The notes beneath the pieces are model-generated. The model saw nothing but the letters and a program-made list of their open reading frames with translations. It was not told the origin of the DNA and did no database searches. Positions 36,128 through 46,300 of a DNA stretch of 64,000 bases are shown here, one piece after another. The stretch lies in the NCBI RefSeq assembly GCF_031598375.1, contig NZ_CP123872.1, forward strand, positions 2,848,501 through 2,912,500, in the 5' to 3' direction. The translations under genes were made by a program, and so were the position numbers. This DNA comes from Temperatibacter marinus. GTDB taxonomy: Bacteria > Pseudomonadota > Alphaproteobacteria > Sphingomonadales > Kordiimonadaceae. The stretch's first letter is position 1. Each line of letters starts with the position of its first letter.

Positions 36128-36266
36128 CCTTAAGCTTGAAAGATAAACCATAGAAATAGCTTCTCGTTATTGAGAGGCTATTTTCACACTTACAGCTTGA
36201 GCATATGGAGAAATATGTTTAAGCTACAACAACTTGCGTAAAAATGGTCCATGCAGGAGGCAAATC

Positions 36267-37187
36267 GTGGCTGATGAAAATATACGCCCGATAATTAAAA
36301 AAGTTAAAAAAGTTGTAGGCGGTGGTGCTCATGGGGGTGCGTGGAAGGTTGCCTATGCTGACTTTGTAACAGCAATGATGGCCTTTTTCATGCTGCTATG
36401 GCTTTTGAATGTTGCACCACCAGAAACTCTTTCTGGCCTGGCAGATTATTTCACGCCCACGACAGCTGTCTCTTCTTCAAATTCTGGCGGTAATGACCCA
36501 CTCAATGCTGGGAAAAATGTTGTCAAAGGCAGTAACGCCGTGATTGATGTTCAATTAAAACCACAAAAAAAGAATGAAGAAGAAGAGCGAAAATCAAGTG
36601 AGGGCGGCAACGAAAAGTCGGAACCCACCCCTGAGGAAATTCGCGATCTAGAAATTCAAGACCTTATCCGCCAACAAGAAGCTGAAAATGAAGATTATGA
36701 AGATTTAATTGAAAAAATTAATATCTCTATTCAACAATCACAAACGCTGAATGAATTTTCTGAACATATTCAAATGGAAATCACGGAAGATGGCTTAAAA
36801 ATCCAATTGATCGATAGAGACAGACGTCCCATGTTTCGTCGAGGGACGGATGAAATGTACAGCTTTGCTCAGAATTTACTGCGTGAAATTGGTGCATCGG
36901 TTCAAAACTTAAGTAATCGTGTTACCATTGAAGGGCATACGGACAATACCTCTCGCGAGAGCCGCCAAGGATATGACAATTGGGATTTGTCCGCCGATCG
37001 TGCGAACAGAGCTAGACGGGTTCTTTTTTCTGCGGGTGTGACTTCTGATCGCTTTTTTGCCGTCCTTGGTAAAGCTTCTACAGCGCCTTTATACCCAAGA
37101 AATCCAGAACGCAATGAGAACCGTCGTATCGCCATTCTCTTGATGCGTGAAACGGACTCTGTTCCTCGCGGATATGAGATTGACTAA
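36267..37187 (+). CDS. motB: flagellar motor stator protein MotB
   Basis: The start is GTG 36267 with GGAGG six bases before it, not the TTG at 36234. The 306-residue product has the MotB membrane helix AYADFVTAMMAFFMLLWLLNV with the proton-channel Asp32, and a C-terminal OmpA-like peptidoglycan-binding domain (VTIEGHTDNTSRESRQGYDNWDLSADRANRARRVL in blocks, about 215-290). A long Glu/Lys/Ser-rich linker joins them. MotB anchors the stator ring around the rotor. No motA is adjacent in the window, so MotA must be encoded elsewhere. Confidence 0.92.
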   Translation: MADENIRPIIKKVKKVVGGGAHGGAWKVAYADFVTAMMAFFMLLWLLNVAPPETLSGLADYFTPTTAVSSSNSGGNDPLNAGKNVVKGSNAVIDVQLKPQKKNEEEERKSSEGGNEKSEPTPEEIRDLEIQDLIRQQEAENEDYEDLIEKINISIQQSQTLNEFSEHIQMEITEDGLKIQLIDRDRRPMFRRGTDEMYSFAQNLLREIGASVQNLSNRVTIEGHTDNTSRESRQGYDNWDLSADRANRARRVLFSAGVTSDRFFAVLGKASTAPLYPRNPERNENRRIAILLMRETDSVPRGYEID

Positions 37188-37262
37188 TTTTATGCCAGTC
37201 GTATAGTATTTTCTTAAACGGGAATAATGGGATAATAAGTCTCTCTTTGACTAGGGTGTTTT

Positions 37263-39104
37263 ATGGAAATAATTGAGCCTACAATTCAGATGTGGCTGAC
37301 CTTTGGGGTCGTAATAGGTGCTATCGTTGCCTATTCAGTTGATAGAATTCCTCTCGAAATCTCATCAATTGCTGCGGTTTCGGCCCTCTTGCTTTTGTTT
37401 CACCTTGCACCGGTACAGGACGCTTCAGGGACAACACTTGTGGGGACACGCGACCTTTTAAAAGGCTTTGCAGATCCTGCTTTAATGACCATCTTATGTT
37501 TGCTAGTTACGGGGCAAGCTCTTGTTCAGACTGGCGCTTTAAATGGCCTGGCTCAAAAATTACTGGGTTGGGGGCAGAAAAACCCATCTGGAATAATCAT
37601 TATTTGCCTGATTGCAGTGATGGTCGTCTCAGCTGTAATGAATAATACTCCTGTGGTGGTGATCTTCATTCCAATCCTTACAGTTATCACGGATAAACTT
37701 GGGCGGAGCAGCAGCAGTGTGATGATGCCCCTGTCTTTTGTTGCTATTCTCGGAGGTAACTTAACTGTCATTGGCTCAAGCACAAACTTACTAGCTTCCG
37801 GTGCTTATGAACTTTCTGGTGGTGAGAAAATAGGTTTCTTTGATTTTACAATACCAGGGTCCGTCATGGCTGTGGTCGGCATAACCTATATCCTGTTTAT
37901 AATGCCAAGAATTTTAAAACCTCGGAGCAATTTGGCCAGTCGTATACAGGATCGAAGTGGCAAGCAATTTTTATTTCAAATCGACATAACTGCAGGAAGC
38001 AAACTTGAGGGACAATCTTCTGTTGCAGGATTATTCCCAGGTCTAAAAGACGTTACCATAAGAATGATCACTCAAAACGGAGAGAAATTACTGCCTCCCT
38101 ATGATGATATTACCTTGCATACTGGAGATCAGGTTATGGTTGCTGCAACACGCAGCGTGATGCAAAACCTCATGAATAACGACCCCGAACTTATTTCCCA
38201 TGTTGAGGAAGAAGGGATGAAGGGGGATGATGAGAATGGTAAAAATGCAGAAATCATCGCTGAGGTCGTCGTTGCTCCAGCCTCGCGCCTCGACGGACGA
38301 ACGCTCTCCATGGCAAACTTTCGCGGAGAAACAAGCTGCGCTGTCATGGGTTTACAACGTCGAAGTCGCATGATCCGTGATCACCTTTTTAACCAGCGTT
38401 TAGAAGCTGGTGATGTGCTGTTGGTGATGGGGACACGGTCTAATATCGAGAGTTTACGCCATAACATTGATGTCATCCTCATGGACTGGTCAAAAACAGA
38501 TCTCCCAATAGCGAACAGGGCTATTCACGCACAGATAATTTTTGGTGTTATGGTCGCACTTGCTGCGACTGGCCTCCTACCAATCGCAGTCTCAGCAATG
38601 CTTGGAGCACTTTTGATGATCATCACCGGTTGCTTGAATGTGCGACAGGCTAGCCGTGCGATTGATAGACGAGTGTTTACCATTGTTGGTGCTGCCCTCG
38701 CCCTTGGCACAGCCATGCAAGGAACAGGCGGTGCTGAGTATCTAGCAACAAGCGTGGTAAATGCCATGATCGAAGCACCAGTTTGGGTTTTGCTCTCAGG
38801 GTTTTTCATGCTGGTAGCACTTCTGACCAATGTTTTGTCTAACAATGCGACAGCGGTCCTCTTTACCCCTATTGCAGTCTCAATTGCTACAAAGTTAAAT
38901 ATGGACCCAATGCCCTTTTTACTGGCTGTTATCTTTGGGGCCAACTGTAGCTTTGCAACACCCATGTCCTATCAGACGAACTTACTTGTGATGGCGCCCG
39001 GTCATTATCGCTTTACTGACTTCTTAAAAGCAGGAACCCCTTTAATTTTCATAATGTGGATAACTTTCACTTTTTTAATACCTTGGTATTATAATCTTTA
39101 TTAA
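37263..39104 (+). CDS. SLC13-family permease with two TrkA-C domains
   Basis: The 613-residue protein has membrane segments in two halves (about 5-205 and 420-610) and a central soluble region (about 205-400) with two TrkA-C/RCK-C-like domains (KLEGQSSVAGLFPGLKDV and ASRLDGRTLSMANFRGE). Conserved blocks include MNNTPVVVIFIP, LGGNLTVIGSSTNLL and its pseudo-repeat NVLSNNATAVLFTPIAV with NCSFATPMSYQTNLLVM. This matches divalent-anion:Na+ symporter-like proteins of the SLC13/ArsB superfamily (sulfate, citrate or dicarboxylates). The substrate is not determined by the sequence. Confidence 0.88.
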   Translation: MEIIEPTIQMWLTFGVVIGAIVAYSVDRIPLEISSIAAVSALLLLFHLAPVQDASGTTLVGTRDLLKGFADPALMTILCLLVTGQALVQTGALNGLAQKLLGWGQKNPSGIIIICLIAVMVVSAVMNNTPVVVIFIPILTVITDKLGRSSSSVMMPLSFVAILGGNLTVIGSSTNLLASGAYELSGGEKIGFFDFTIPGSVMAVVGITYILFIMPRILKPRSNLASRIQDRSGKQFLFQIDITAGSKLEGQSSVAGLFPGLKDVTIRMITQNGEKLLPPYDDITLHTGDQVMVAATRSVMQNLMNNDPELISHVEEEGMKGDDENGKNAEIIAEVVVAPASRLDGRTLSMANFRGETSCAVMGLQRRSRMIRDHLFNQRLEAGDVLLVMGTRSNIESLRHNIDVILMDWSKTDLPIANRAIHAQIIFGVMVALAATGLLPIAVSAMLGALLMIITGCLNVRQASRAIDRRVFTIVGAALALGTAMQGTGGAEYLATSVVNAMIEAPVWVLLSGFFMLVALLTNVLSNNATAVLFTPIAVSIATKLNMDPMPFLLAVIFGANCSFATPMSYQTNLLVMAPGHYRFTDFLKAGTPLIFIMWITFTFLIPWYYNLY

Positions 39105-39156
39105 TGGTATGAAAATAGCATAAACTTCTGAAACGACTCATAATGAAAGTGACTGA

Positions 39157-39870
39157 ATGACTGACCAGGGCCTACAATTTCCACGCTTTTATGTGACGGC
39201 CCCGTCTGCTTGTCCTTATATCGATGGGAAAATAGAACGTAAGGTCTTTACAGAACTTGCAGGTCCCGATGCCCATAATGTCAATGAAGCCCTTAGCAGA
39301 ATCGGTTTCAGACGCAGTCAATCTGTTGCTTATCGTCCTGCCTGTGAAAATTGTGCCGCCTGCATCTCCGTCCGTGTTGTTTCAGAAGAATTTTGCCCTT
39401 CTACTTCTCAGAAGCGAATTCTAAAAAATAATCGAGATATCAAGTCCGCAGTCGTGCCTGCTGAAATTACAGATGAGCATTATGCCCTTCTGAAAGTTTA
39501 TCTTGAAGCCAGACACCAGGATGGCAGCATGGCAGATATGACATATGATGACTTTCAAGAGATGGTTGAAAGCTCGACCGTCGATACCTTCCTCATAGAA
39601 TATAGAGAAACGTTAACAGGGGCCTTAATTGGGCTTGCCCTTACGGATGAACATAGTGATGGCCTGTCGATGGTCTATAGTCTGTTCGATCCAAAACACG
39701 ACAAGCGTAGCATGGGCAGTTATATGATCCTTGATCACATTACCAGAGCCCAAAAGGCTGTGCGTCCATATATCTACCTTGGCTATTGGATCGAAGACAG
39801 TCGGAAAATGTCCTATAAGGAAAAATTCCAGCCTTTAGAAAAGCTAGGTCCAGACGGTTGGTATCGTTAA
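39157..39870 (+). CDS. bpt: aspartate/glutamate leucyltransferase (Bpt)
   Basis: The 237-residue protein transfers Leu from Leu-tRNA to N-terminal Asp or Glu, marking proteins for ClpAP through the N-end rule. It has the ATE-type pattern: FYVTAPSACPYIDGKIERKVFTEL, then RIGFRRSQSVAYRPACENCAACISVRV with the conserved Cys cluster, then YSLFDPKHDKRSMGSYMILDHI and YLGYWIEDSRKMSYKEKFQPLE at the end. The length is normal for the bacterial Bpt group. It is convergent with recG (13 bases between stops). Confidence 0.93.
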   Translation: MTDQGLQFPRFYVTAPSACPYIDGKIERKVFTELAGPDAHNVNEALSRIGFRRSQSVAYRPACENCAACISVRVVSEEFCPSTSQKRILKNNRDIKSAVVPAEITDEHYALLKVYLEARHQDGSMADMTYDDFQEMVESSTVDTFLIEYRETLTGALIGLALTDEHSDGLSMVYSLFDPKHDKRSMGSYMILDHITRAQKAVRPYIYLGYWIEDSRKMSYKEKFQPLEKLGPDGWYR

Positions 39871-39882
39871 CAATTCCTTATA

Positions 39883-41979
39883 TTAGCCTCCGCGCAGGAG
39901 CCTGACACCTTCGTCTTTTTCAAATAAATAAAGCAATTCTCTTAGAGCTTTTCCTCGGGGTGTTTCGAGACCTGCATCTTTATTCATAATCATCCGAGCA
40001 TCATCACGGGCAAGTTCAATCAGATGTTTATGCTCTTCAAGGTCTACGAAATGATACTCTGGCATGCCACTTTGACGGGTTCCAAGGATCTCTCCAGCCC
40101 CTCTCAGTTTTAAATCTTCTTCCGCAATCACAAAGCCATCTTCTGTATCACGCATCACTTGTAAGCGGGATTTCGCAACTGCCCCAATATCCCGAGCGCG
40201 GAGAAGCATACATGTAGATTGTTTCTCCCCTCTTCCAACTCGTCCACGAAGTTGATGCAGTTGAGCCAGACCAAATCTTTCTGCATGCTCAATAACCATA
40301 ATAGTAGCATTAGGAACATTCACGCCGACTTCAATGACTGTCGTTGAAACGAGCAGGCGAATGTCTCCTTCAGAGAATTGCAGCATAACACTGTCCTTCT
40401 CTGCTGCTTTCATCTTGCCATGAACGAGGCCTACTTTAGCTCCAAAAACTTTTTTAAGGCCCTCATAGCGATCTTCTGCTGCTGCAAGATCTAAGACTTC
40501 ACTCTCTTGAACTAGTGGGCAGACCCAGTATATTTGTTGCCCCTGTTCAAGTGCTCTGCGAAGGCCACTGACAAGCTCACCCAAGCGATCGTGAGAAACC
40601 ACTTTTGTTTGGATTGGTTTTCGACCCGGAGGCTTCTCTTGAATTAGGGACACATCCATATCCCCATAAGCCGTCATCGTCAGAGTTCGAGGTATAGGCG
40701 TTGCTGTCATAACGAGAAGGTCAGCACCTTCAACCGTTTTATGCGCGAGGGCCATCCGTTGCTGTACGCCAAACCTATGCTGCTCATCTATGACTGCAAG
40801 ACCCAAGTTGGCAAAGGTGACATCTTCTTGGATAATGGCGTGAGTTCCTATGAGGATGTCAATTTCGCCGTTCTCTAAGCGGCTTAAAAGATCCGCACGT
40901 TTTTTACCTTTGTTTCGCCCTGTCAGAAGGTCGATCTTTAGGCCAACTTTATCTGCCAGGTCCGTCATAAATTCCATATGCTGACGTGCTAAAATTTCAG
41001 TCGGGGCTAATATTGCGCCTTGCATCCCCGCTTCTACAGCTGTTGCCATAGCAAGAAGTGCTACAATTGTCTTGCCGCTTCCTACGTCCCCTTGAACAAG
41101 GCGCAGCATAGCTTCTTTCTTACCCATGTCGGCTATAATATCATCAAAGGATTTCTGCTGATCGCCAGTTAAATTGAAAGGCAAGTGATGTAAAATTTCT
41201 TTCGTGATCGCCCCTGTTCCTACGATAGGCCGGCCACTTGATTTTCGAGCTCTATCTCTCACCAAAGCGAGAGCGAGCTGTCCTGCGAGCAGCTCATCAT
41301 AAGCTAATCGCTGTCTATATAGACTGTTCGTAGCAATATCGGATCCTTGTGACGGGGAATGAACCTGCAGTAGACTTTCTTTAAAAGTCCCCCAGGTTTC
41401 ACGTTTCATAATCCCTGGATCATGCCATTCATTTACTTCTGGCACATTTTTAAGAGCTGAGAAGAGAGCTTTTCGTAATGCTCTGATCCCAAGCCCCGAT
41501 GTTAAGGGGTAGATAGTCTCGAGCGCAGGCATTTCATCAGCTTGATCTATCGGCAGCATGTAATCCGGATGGGTAATTTGTATTTCTCCGCGGAAATGCT
41601 CTACTTTTCCAGAGATCAACCGCATCTCCCCTATCGGCAGTTGTTTTTCAATCCAACTCCTATGCGGATTAAAAAAAGCACATGTCAAATTTCCTGTGCT
41701 GTCTTCGCAAAGCACCTTGTAAGGGCTTTTCCGATTATGGGACGGGATATGCTTTAGGACTTCAACTTCTAAGGTAGCAACCTGTCCGTCCTGAGCATCC
41801 ACCACGTGCGGGCGATACCGTCGATCAATGACGCTCACGGGCATATGAAAAACCACATCCACAAGTCTTGCAGAATCTTGACGACCAAATAGTCGTAAAA
41901 AATGAGCTTTGTTGCGCGGCCCAATACCGGCAAGGGTTTCAATATCCTTAAAATATCCATTCAAAGAGGCTGGTCTCAT
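39883..41979 (-). CDS. recG: ATP-dependent DNA helicase RecG
   Basis: RecG reverses stalled forks and processes branched DNA. The start ATG 41979 (MRPASLNGYFKDIETLAGIG) is chosen because the longer GTG start at 42006 would fall inside a terminator hairpin. The 698-residue product has the N-terminal wedge/OB domain, Walker A GDVGSGKTIVALLA, DEQH box (LAVIDEQHRFG), MTATPIPRTL, and VSTTVIEVGVNVPNAT with QLRGRVGRG in the C-terminal half. It lies next to sdhE-mfd, as is common in alphaproteobacteria. A very short ORF (MDTGK, from 41993) ends overlapping the recG ATG. Confidence 0.95.
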   Translation of the reverse strand: MRPASLNGYFKDIETLAGIGPRNKAHFLRLFGRQDSARLVDVVFHMPVSVIDRRYRPHVVDAQDGQVATLEVEVLKHIPSHNRKSPYKVLCEDSTGNLTCAFFNPHRSWIEKQLPIGEMRLISGKVEHFRGEIQITHPDYMLPIDQADEMPALETIYPLTSGLGIRALRKALFSALKNVPEVNEWHDPGIMKRETWGTFKESLLQVHSPSQGSDIATNSLYRQRLAYDELLAGQLALALVRDRARKSSGRPIVGTGAITKEILHHLPFNLTGDQQKSFDDIIADMGKKEAMLRLVQGDVGSGKTIVALLAMATAVEAGMQGAILAPTEILARQHMEFMTDLADKVGLKIDLLTGRNKGKKRADLLSRLENGEIDILIGTHAIIQEDVTFANLGLAVIDEQHRFGVQQRMALAHKTVEGADLLVMTATPIPRTLTMTAYGDMDVSLIQEKPPGRKPIQTKVVSHDRLGELVSGLRRALEQGQQIYWVCPLVQESEVLDLAAAEDRYEGLKKVFGAKVGLVHGKMKAAEKDSVMLQFSEGDIRLLVSTTVIEVGVNVPNATIMVIEHAERFGLAQLHQLRGRVGRGEKQSTCMLLRARDIGAVAKSRLQVMRDTEDGFVIAEEDLKLRGAGEILGTRQSGMPEYHFVDLEEHKHLIELARDDARMIMNKDAGLETPRGKALRELLYLFEKDEGVRLLRGG

Positions 41980-41993
41980 TTGCCCGTATCCAT

Positions 41994-42026
41994 AAAAAAA
42001 CTGCACAATCCAAAAGGATTATGCAG
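41994..42026 (-). terminator. strong Rho-independent terminator directly before recG
   Basis: On the minus strand, CTGCATAATCC pairs with GGATTGTGCAG around a TTTT loop (42001-42026, one mismatched pair), followed by seven T (41994-42000). It lies between the SPFH gene stop and the recG ATG at 41979, leaving 15 bases for any recG promoter or leader. Confidence 0.8.
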
Positions 42027-42048
42027 CGCTTCTTTAGACTAGTCCAGC

Positions 42049-42924
42049 TTACTCTTTTGGCTCAGGCAATTTTAAAATTGGAAGAGCCGCTTTTTCACTC
42101 ATAACCGTCGTCGGCAATTTACCATCCCAATTCTGAGCTTGGGTTAAAGCAATAATCAAAGGGTTATTTCTCAGAGATTTAGCTTTTGCCTCAATGGCTT
42201 TCGCCTCTGCAAGACCCTTTATCTCTGTAGCCTTTGCTTCGGCTTCAGCAACTTTAATAATCGCTTGTGCTTGCGCATCTGCTGTATTTACCTCTCGCAT
42301 CGCCTCCAATTTCTGACGATCTAGTTTAAACTTTTCAGCATCTGCTAAATTTTTCTCAGTCTGTTTCGTTTCAATAGACTGAAGATATTTGGCTGGAAGA
42401 ACAATATTCTCAATTTGAATATTATCGACACTGACAGGAAAGCCCTTCATTTCTTCCATCAACTCAGATTCAATACCCATAATGGCTGTGGCTCTGTCTT
42501 GGATGAGTTTCTCTGCCGTGAATTTGGGTATAATCGTCTTAACCGCAGCTCTGAAGCGTGGGTCCAAAATTCTTTGCTCAAATTGGTTGAGTCCTCCATA
42601 TTTTCTAAAAAGATCAATGGCAGCTGCTTTATCAACTGTCCAGTTCACAGATGCATGAACTGTCACAGGCATTTGTTCGCTCGTAGAAGATGGCATCTTT
42701 TCTTGATTTTTACGAGTACGAACTTCAATTTCCTCTATCACATCAATGAAAGGGGCTTTGAAATGTAACCCTGGATTTTCTTGGTATTTTGCTTCGGAAA
42801 ATCTCTTCACAATCCCAACATGACCTTCTTCAACTGTATAAAAACTAGAAATAGCTGCTGAAAGCCCCAAAATTGCGAGAACTGGAACTGTTATATATTT
42901 CGTTTTAAATTTTTTTGTTGTCAA
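42049..42924 (-). CDS. SPFH (prohibitin/HflC-like) membrane protein
   Basis: The 291-residue protein has an N-terminal membrane anchor (about 10-28, VPVLAILGLSAAI) and an SPFH domain (VEEGHVGIVKRFSEAKYQENPGLHFKAPF in blocks, about 30-60; RFRAAVKTII; ENIVLPAKYLQSIETKQ). An Ala/Glu/Lys-rich coiled coil follows (about 185-255). The pattern fits prohibitin/HflC-type proteins that form membrane rings around proteases such as FtsH or organise lipid domains. The exact group is not certain. It sits between recG and the divergent sdhE. The ribosome-binding site AGGAGG precedes the ATG. Confidence 0.8.
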   Translation of the reverse strand: MTTKKFKTKYITVPVLAILGLSAAISSFYTVEEGHVGIVKRFSEAKYQENPGLHFKAPFIDVIEEIEVRTRKNQEKMPSSTSEQMPVTVHASVNWTVDKAAAIDLFRKYGGLNQFEQRILDPRFRAAVKTIIPKFTAEKLIQDRATAIMGIESELMEEMKGFPVSVDNIQIENIVLPAKYLQSIETKQTEKNLADAEKFKLDRQKLEAMREVNTADAQAQAIIKVAEAEAKATEIKGLAEAKAIEAKAKSLRNNPLIIALTQAQNWDGKLPTTVMSEKAALPILKLPEPKE

Positions 42925-43072
42925 AATTTCCTCCTGTCGTTGTTATTATAAACTCTATATGGGTATTGATGAGTAGAATTACAACGTTGGTTTAGTAAGA
43001 ATTCAGATAAATCCTATTGATATAAGGGAAAAAAACCTCTATTTGACAGTCATACACTGATAGGAAATCACT

Positions 43073-43381
43073 ATGACAGAGCTTGATCTGACCTATAATC
43101 CTCATAAAGAAATTAGCCTTGATGACCGCCGTCGTCGGCTCTTATTTCGTGCATGGCATCGTGGAATTAAAGAATTAGACCTAATTTTTGGAAATTTTGT
43201 TGATGCGAATGTGAAAGATTTTTCTGAAGAGGATTGTATTTGGTTTGAAAGTCTTTTCGAAGAGCAGGATCACTCTATTTTATCGTGGGTGACTGATGGC
43301 ATCGATGTGCCGGAAAAATTTCAAGGGGATATGATGCGACGCATCCAGAAACTTGATTTCATGACCCTTAAAGCCAAATAG
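43073..43381 (+). CDS. sdhE: succinate dehydrogenase assembly factor SdhE
   Basis: SdhE attaches FAD to the SdhA flavoprotein subunit. The 102-residue protein has DDRRRRLLFRAWHRGIKELDLIFGNF in pieces (the RGxxE motif as HRGIKELD), then FSEEDCIWFESLFEEQDHSILSWVTDG and a basic end. The length is normal for the group. mfd starts 18 bases after its stop, in the same direction, so the two are likely cotranscribed. Confidence 0.93.
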   Translation: MTELDLTYNPHKEISLDDRRRRLLFRAWHRGIKELDLIFGNFVDANVKDFSEEDCIWFESLFEEQDHSILSWVTDGIDVPEKFQGDMMRRIQKLDFMTLKAK

Positions 43382-43398
43382 AGAATTATTTTAAAATT

Positions 43399-46300
43399 AT
43401 GTCTTTGACCCAATTATATCTTGAGGATCGCTTTTCATACACCTTGGCTGGTGTAGCTCCTGGATATGATAGTTTGTTGTTGGGTCAATTTGCTCATGAA
43501 AAATATACGAAAGACAAGGGATTACATCTTCATTTATGTGCCGATGATAATCATCTTTGGGAACTAAAAGAGACTCTTTCTTTTTTTGCACCAGAAGTAA
43601 AAATTTTAGTCTTTCCTGCATGGGACTGTCTGCCCTATGACAGAGTTAGTCCTCATAACGATGTCTCCGCACAGCGTTTAAAATGCCTTTCAGATCTTGC
43701 GCTATATAAGCTGACCAGCCCGACGATTGTTCTTGCAACTGTCAATGCAGCCAGTCAACGAGTACCTGCCGCTGACTTCATCAAAAATTCTAGTTTGGTG
43801 ATTGAGCTTGGCTCTGAACTTTCTATGAATCACGTTGCTAATTTTTTGTCCTATCATGGTTACAATCGAAGCAGTCAGGTTGCTGAAGCTGGTGAATTCG
43901 CTGTGCGCGGGGGATTGATTGACCTCTATCCCTCTGGCTATTCACAACCCATTCGTATTGACTTCTTCGGGGATGAGATTGATAGCATTCGCACCTTTGA
44001 CCCTCTTGATCAACGAACAACAGGAAAAGTTAAACGCCTCAGACTCACCCCTGTTGGAGAATATGCTCTTGACGAAGAGAGCATCAAAAGATTTAGACGC
44101 AACTATGTGAATAGCTTTGGACCTTCTAAGAATGATGCCCTCTATGAAAGCATCTCTGAAGGTATTAAACATAAAGGGGCCGAACACTGGCTGCCTCTGT
44201 TTCATGATAACCTTGAAACACTTTTTGATTATATCGGCGATGCGACCCTTAGCCTCGCTGCACAAGTGGATGAAGTGGCATCAGAACGTTTCGATGCAAT
44301 TCAAGATTATTATCAGGCTCGCGTTGAAGCAAAAGAGATCGCCGCAAAAGATAAGAAAAGTAATCTACCCCTTTACCATCCCATACAACCACAAGCTCTC
44401 TACATCCAAAACGAGGAATGGGAAGAGTGCTTAGAGAGGTTTAGTCCACTCCGCCTCTCAGTCTTTAAAGAGCCAGAAAGCCCGAGCGTAAGAGCCATAG
44501 ATGTCGTTAAAGGCCGTGATTTTGCTGCTGAAAGAAATTCTAAGGACATTAATGTTTATGACGCGCTTAAAGAGCATGTCGACACGCTTATTGAATTAAA
44601 AAAACGTGTTGTTTTCGCCTGTTATTCAGCTGGCTCTGCGGACCGTATGGAAGGTGTCCTAAGAGATCATGGCATAGGCCCTACAGGTATTGCAGAAACA
44701 TGGGAAGACATTAGAACAAGCAATAAAAAACTTATCGCTCTGGCAGTATTACCCCTGTCAAATGGATTTGAGAGTGAGGATTTGGCTGTCATTACAGAGC
44801 AAGATGTTCTGGGTGATCGCCTGATTAGAAAATCCAAGCGTCAGAAAAAAGCGGATAATTTTTTAACTGAAGCCAGTGGCTTAAGTGCTGGAGACTATGT
44901 GGTCCATAGTCAACACGGGATTGGTCAATTTGATGGATTAGAGACAGTCAAAGTCTCTGGGGCTGCTCACGATTGTCTAAGGCTTGTTTATGCTGGTGGT
45001 GATAAACTTTTTGTTCCAGTTGAAAATATCGAGATGCTATCTCGCTACGGCAGCGAAGAAACATCACCACAACTGGATAAACTCGGCGGTGTAGCCTGGC
45101 AGGCTCGAAAAGCACGGATGACTAAAAAAGTTCGTGAAATGGCCGGTGAGCTCATTAAACTTGCCGCTGAACGTGAGCTTCGCCAAGGCGAATCCATTAG
45201 CCCGACCGAAGGCGTATACGAAGAATTCTGCGCTCGATTTCCTTATACAGAAACAGATGATCAATTACGAACAATTGGCGATGTCATTCACGACCTTGGT
45301 TCTGGTCGTCCTATGGATCGTCTCGTATGCGGCGATGTGGGTTTTGGTAAGACAGAAGTTGCTTTAAGGGCCGCATTTGTTGCTGCAATGTCAGGTCTTC
45401 AAGTGGCAATAGTTGCCCCGACAACGCTTTTAGCACGTCAACATTACATGACGTTCACTGAGAGGTTTAAGGGATTGCCAATTCGTATAGGGCAACTTTC
45501 TCGCCTTGTGAAAGGTAAAGAAGCCACCAGAGTGAAGGACGAACTTCGTAAGGGACAATTGGATATTATCATTGGCACCCATGCTTTGCTCGGTTCAGGC
45601 ATAGATTTCCCAAACCTAGGCCTTCTGATCATTGATGAAGAACAACATTTCGGTGTTGCGCATAAAGAAAAGCTTAAGAAACTGAAATCGAATGTTCATG
45701 TCTTGACACTTACAGCGACGCCTATTCCGCGGACCTTACAAATGGCAATGACCGGAATTAGAGATCTTTCAATCATTGCTACACCGCCAGTTGATCGTTT
45801 GGCTGTACGGACCTTTGTTATGCCTTTTGATCCAGTCGTCGTTCGGGAAGCCTTTCTGAGAGAGCATTACAGAGGCGGACAAAGTTTCTATGTATGCCCG
45901 CGCGTTGCCGATCTTGATGAAGCTGCTGAATTCCTCAAAGAATTCGTACCAGAGGTGAAATATGTGGTCGCCCACGGACAGATGCCACCCGGTCAAATTG
46001 AAGATGTCATGACTGCCTTTTATGAAGGGCAATATGATGTCTTACTCTCAACAACCATCATTGAATCAGGCATTGATATTGCGAGTGCAAATACAATGGT
46101 TGTTCACAGAGCCGATATGTTCGGCCTCGCACAGCTCTATCAAATTCGGGGGCGTGTAGGCCGCTCTAAAATAAGAGCTTATGCCTATTTGACAACGCCT
46201 GCTAACCGCCGCCTCACGGACACCGCAGAACGCCGTCTGCATGTTCTTCAACAATTGGATACATTAGGGGCTGGATTTAACTTGGCTTCACATGATTTAG

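Noticed and set aside
36234-36266. TTG start for MotB
   Set aside because: GGAGG lies just before GTG 36267, and the extra residues from the TTG do not fit MotB.
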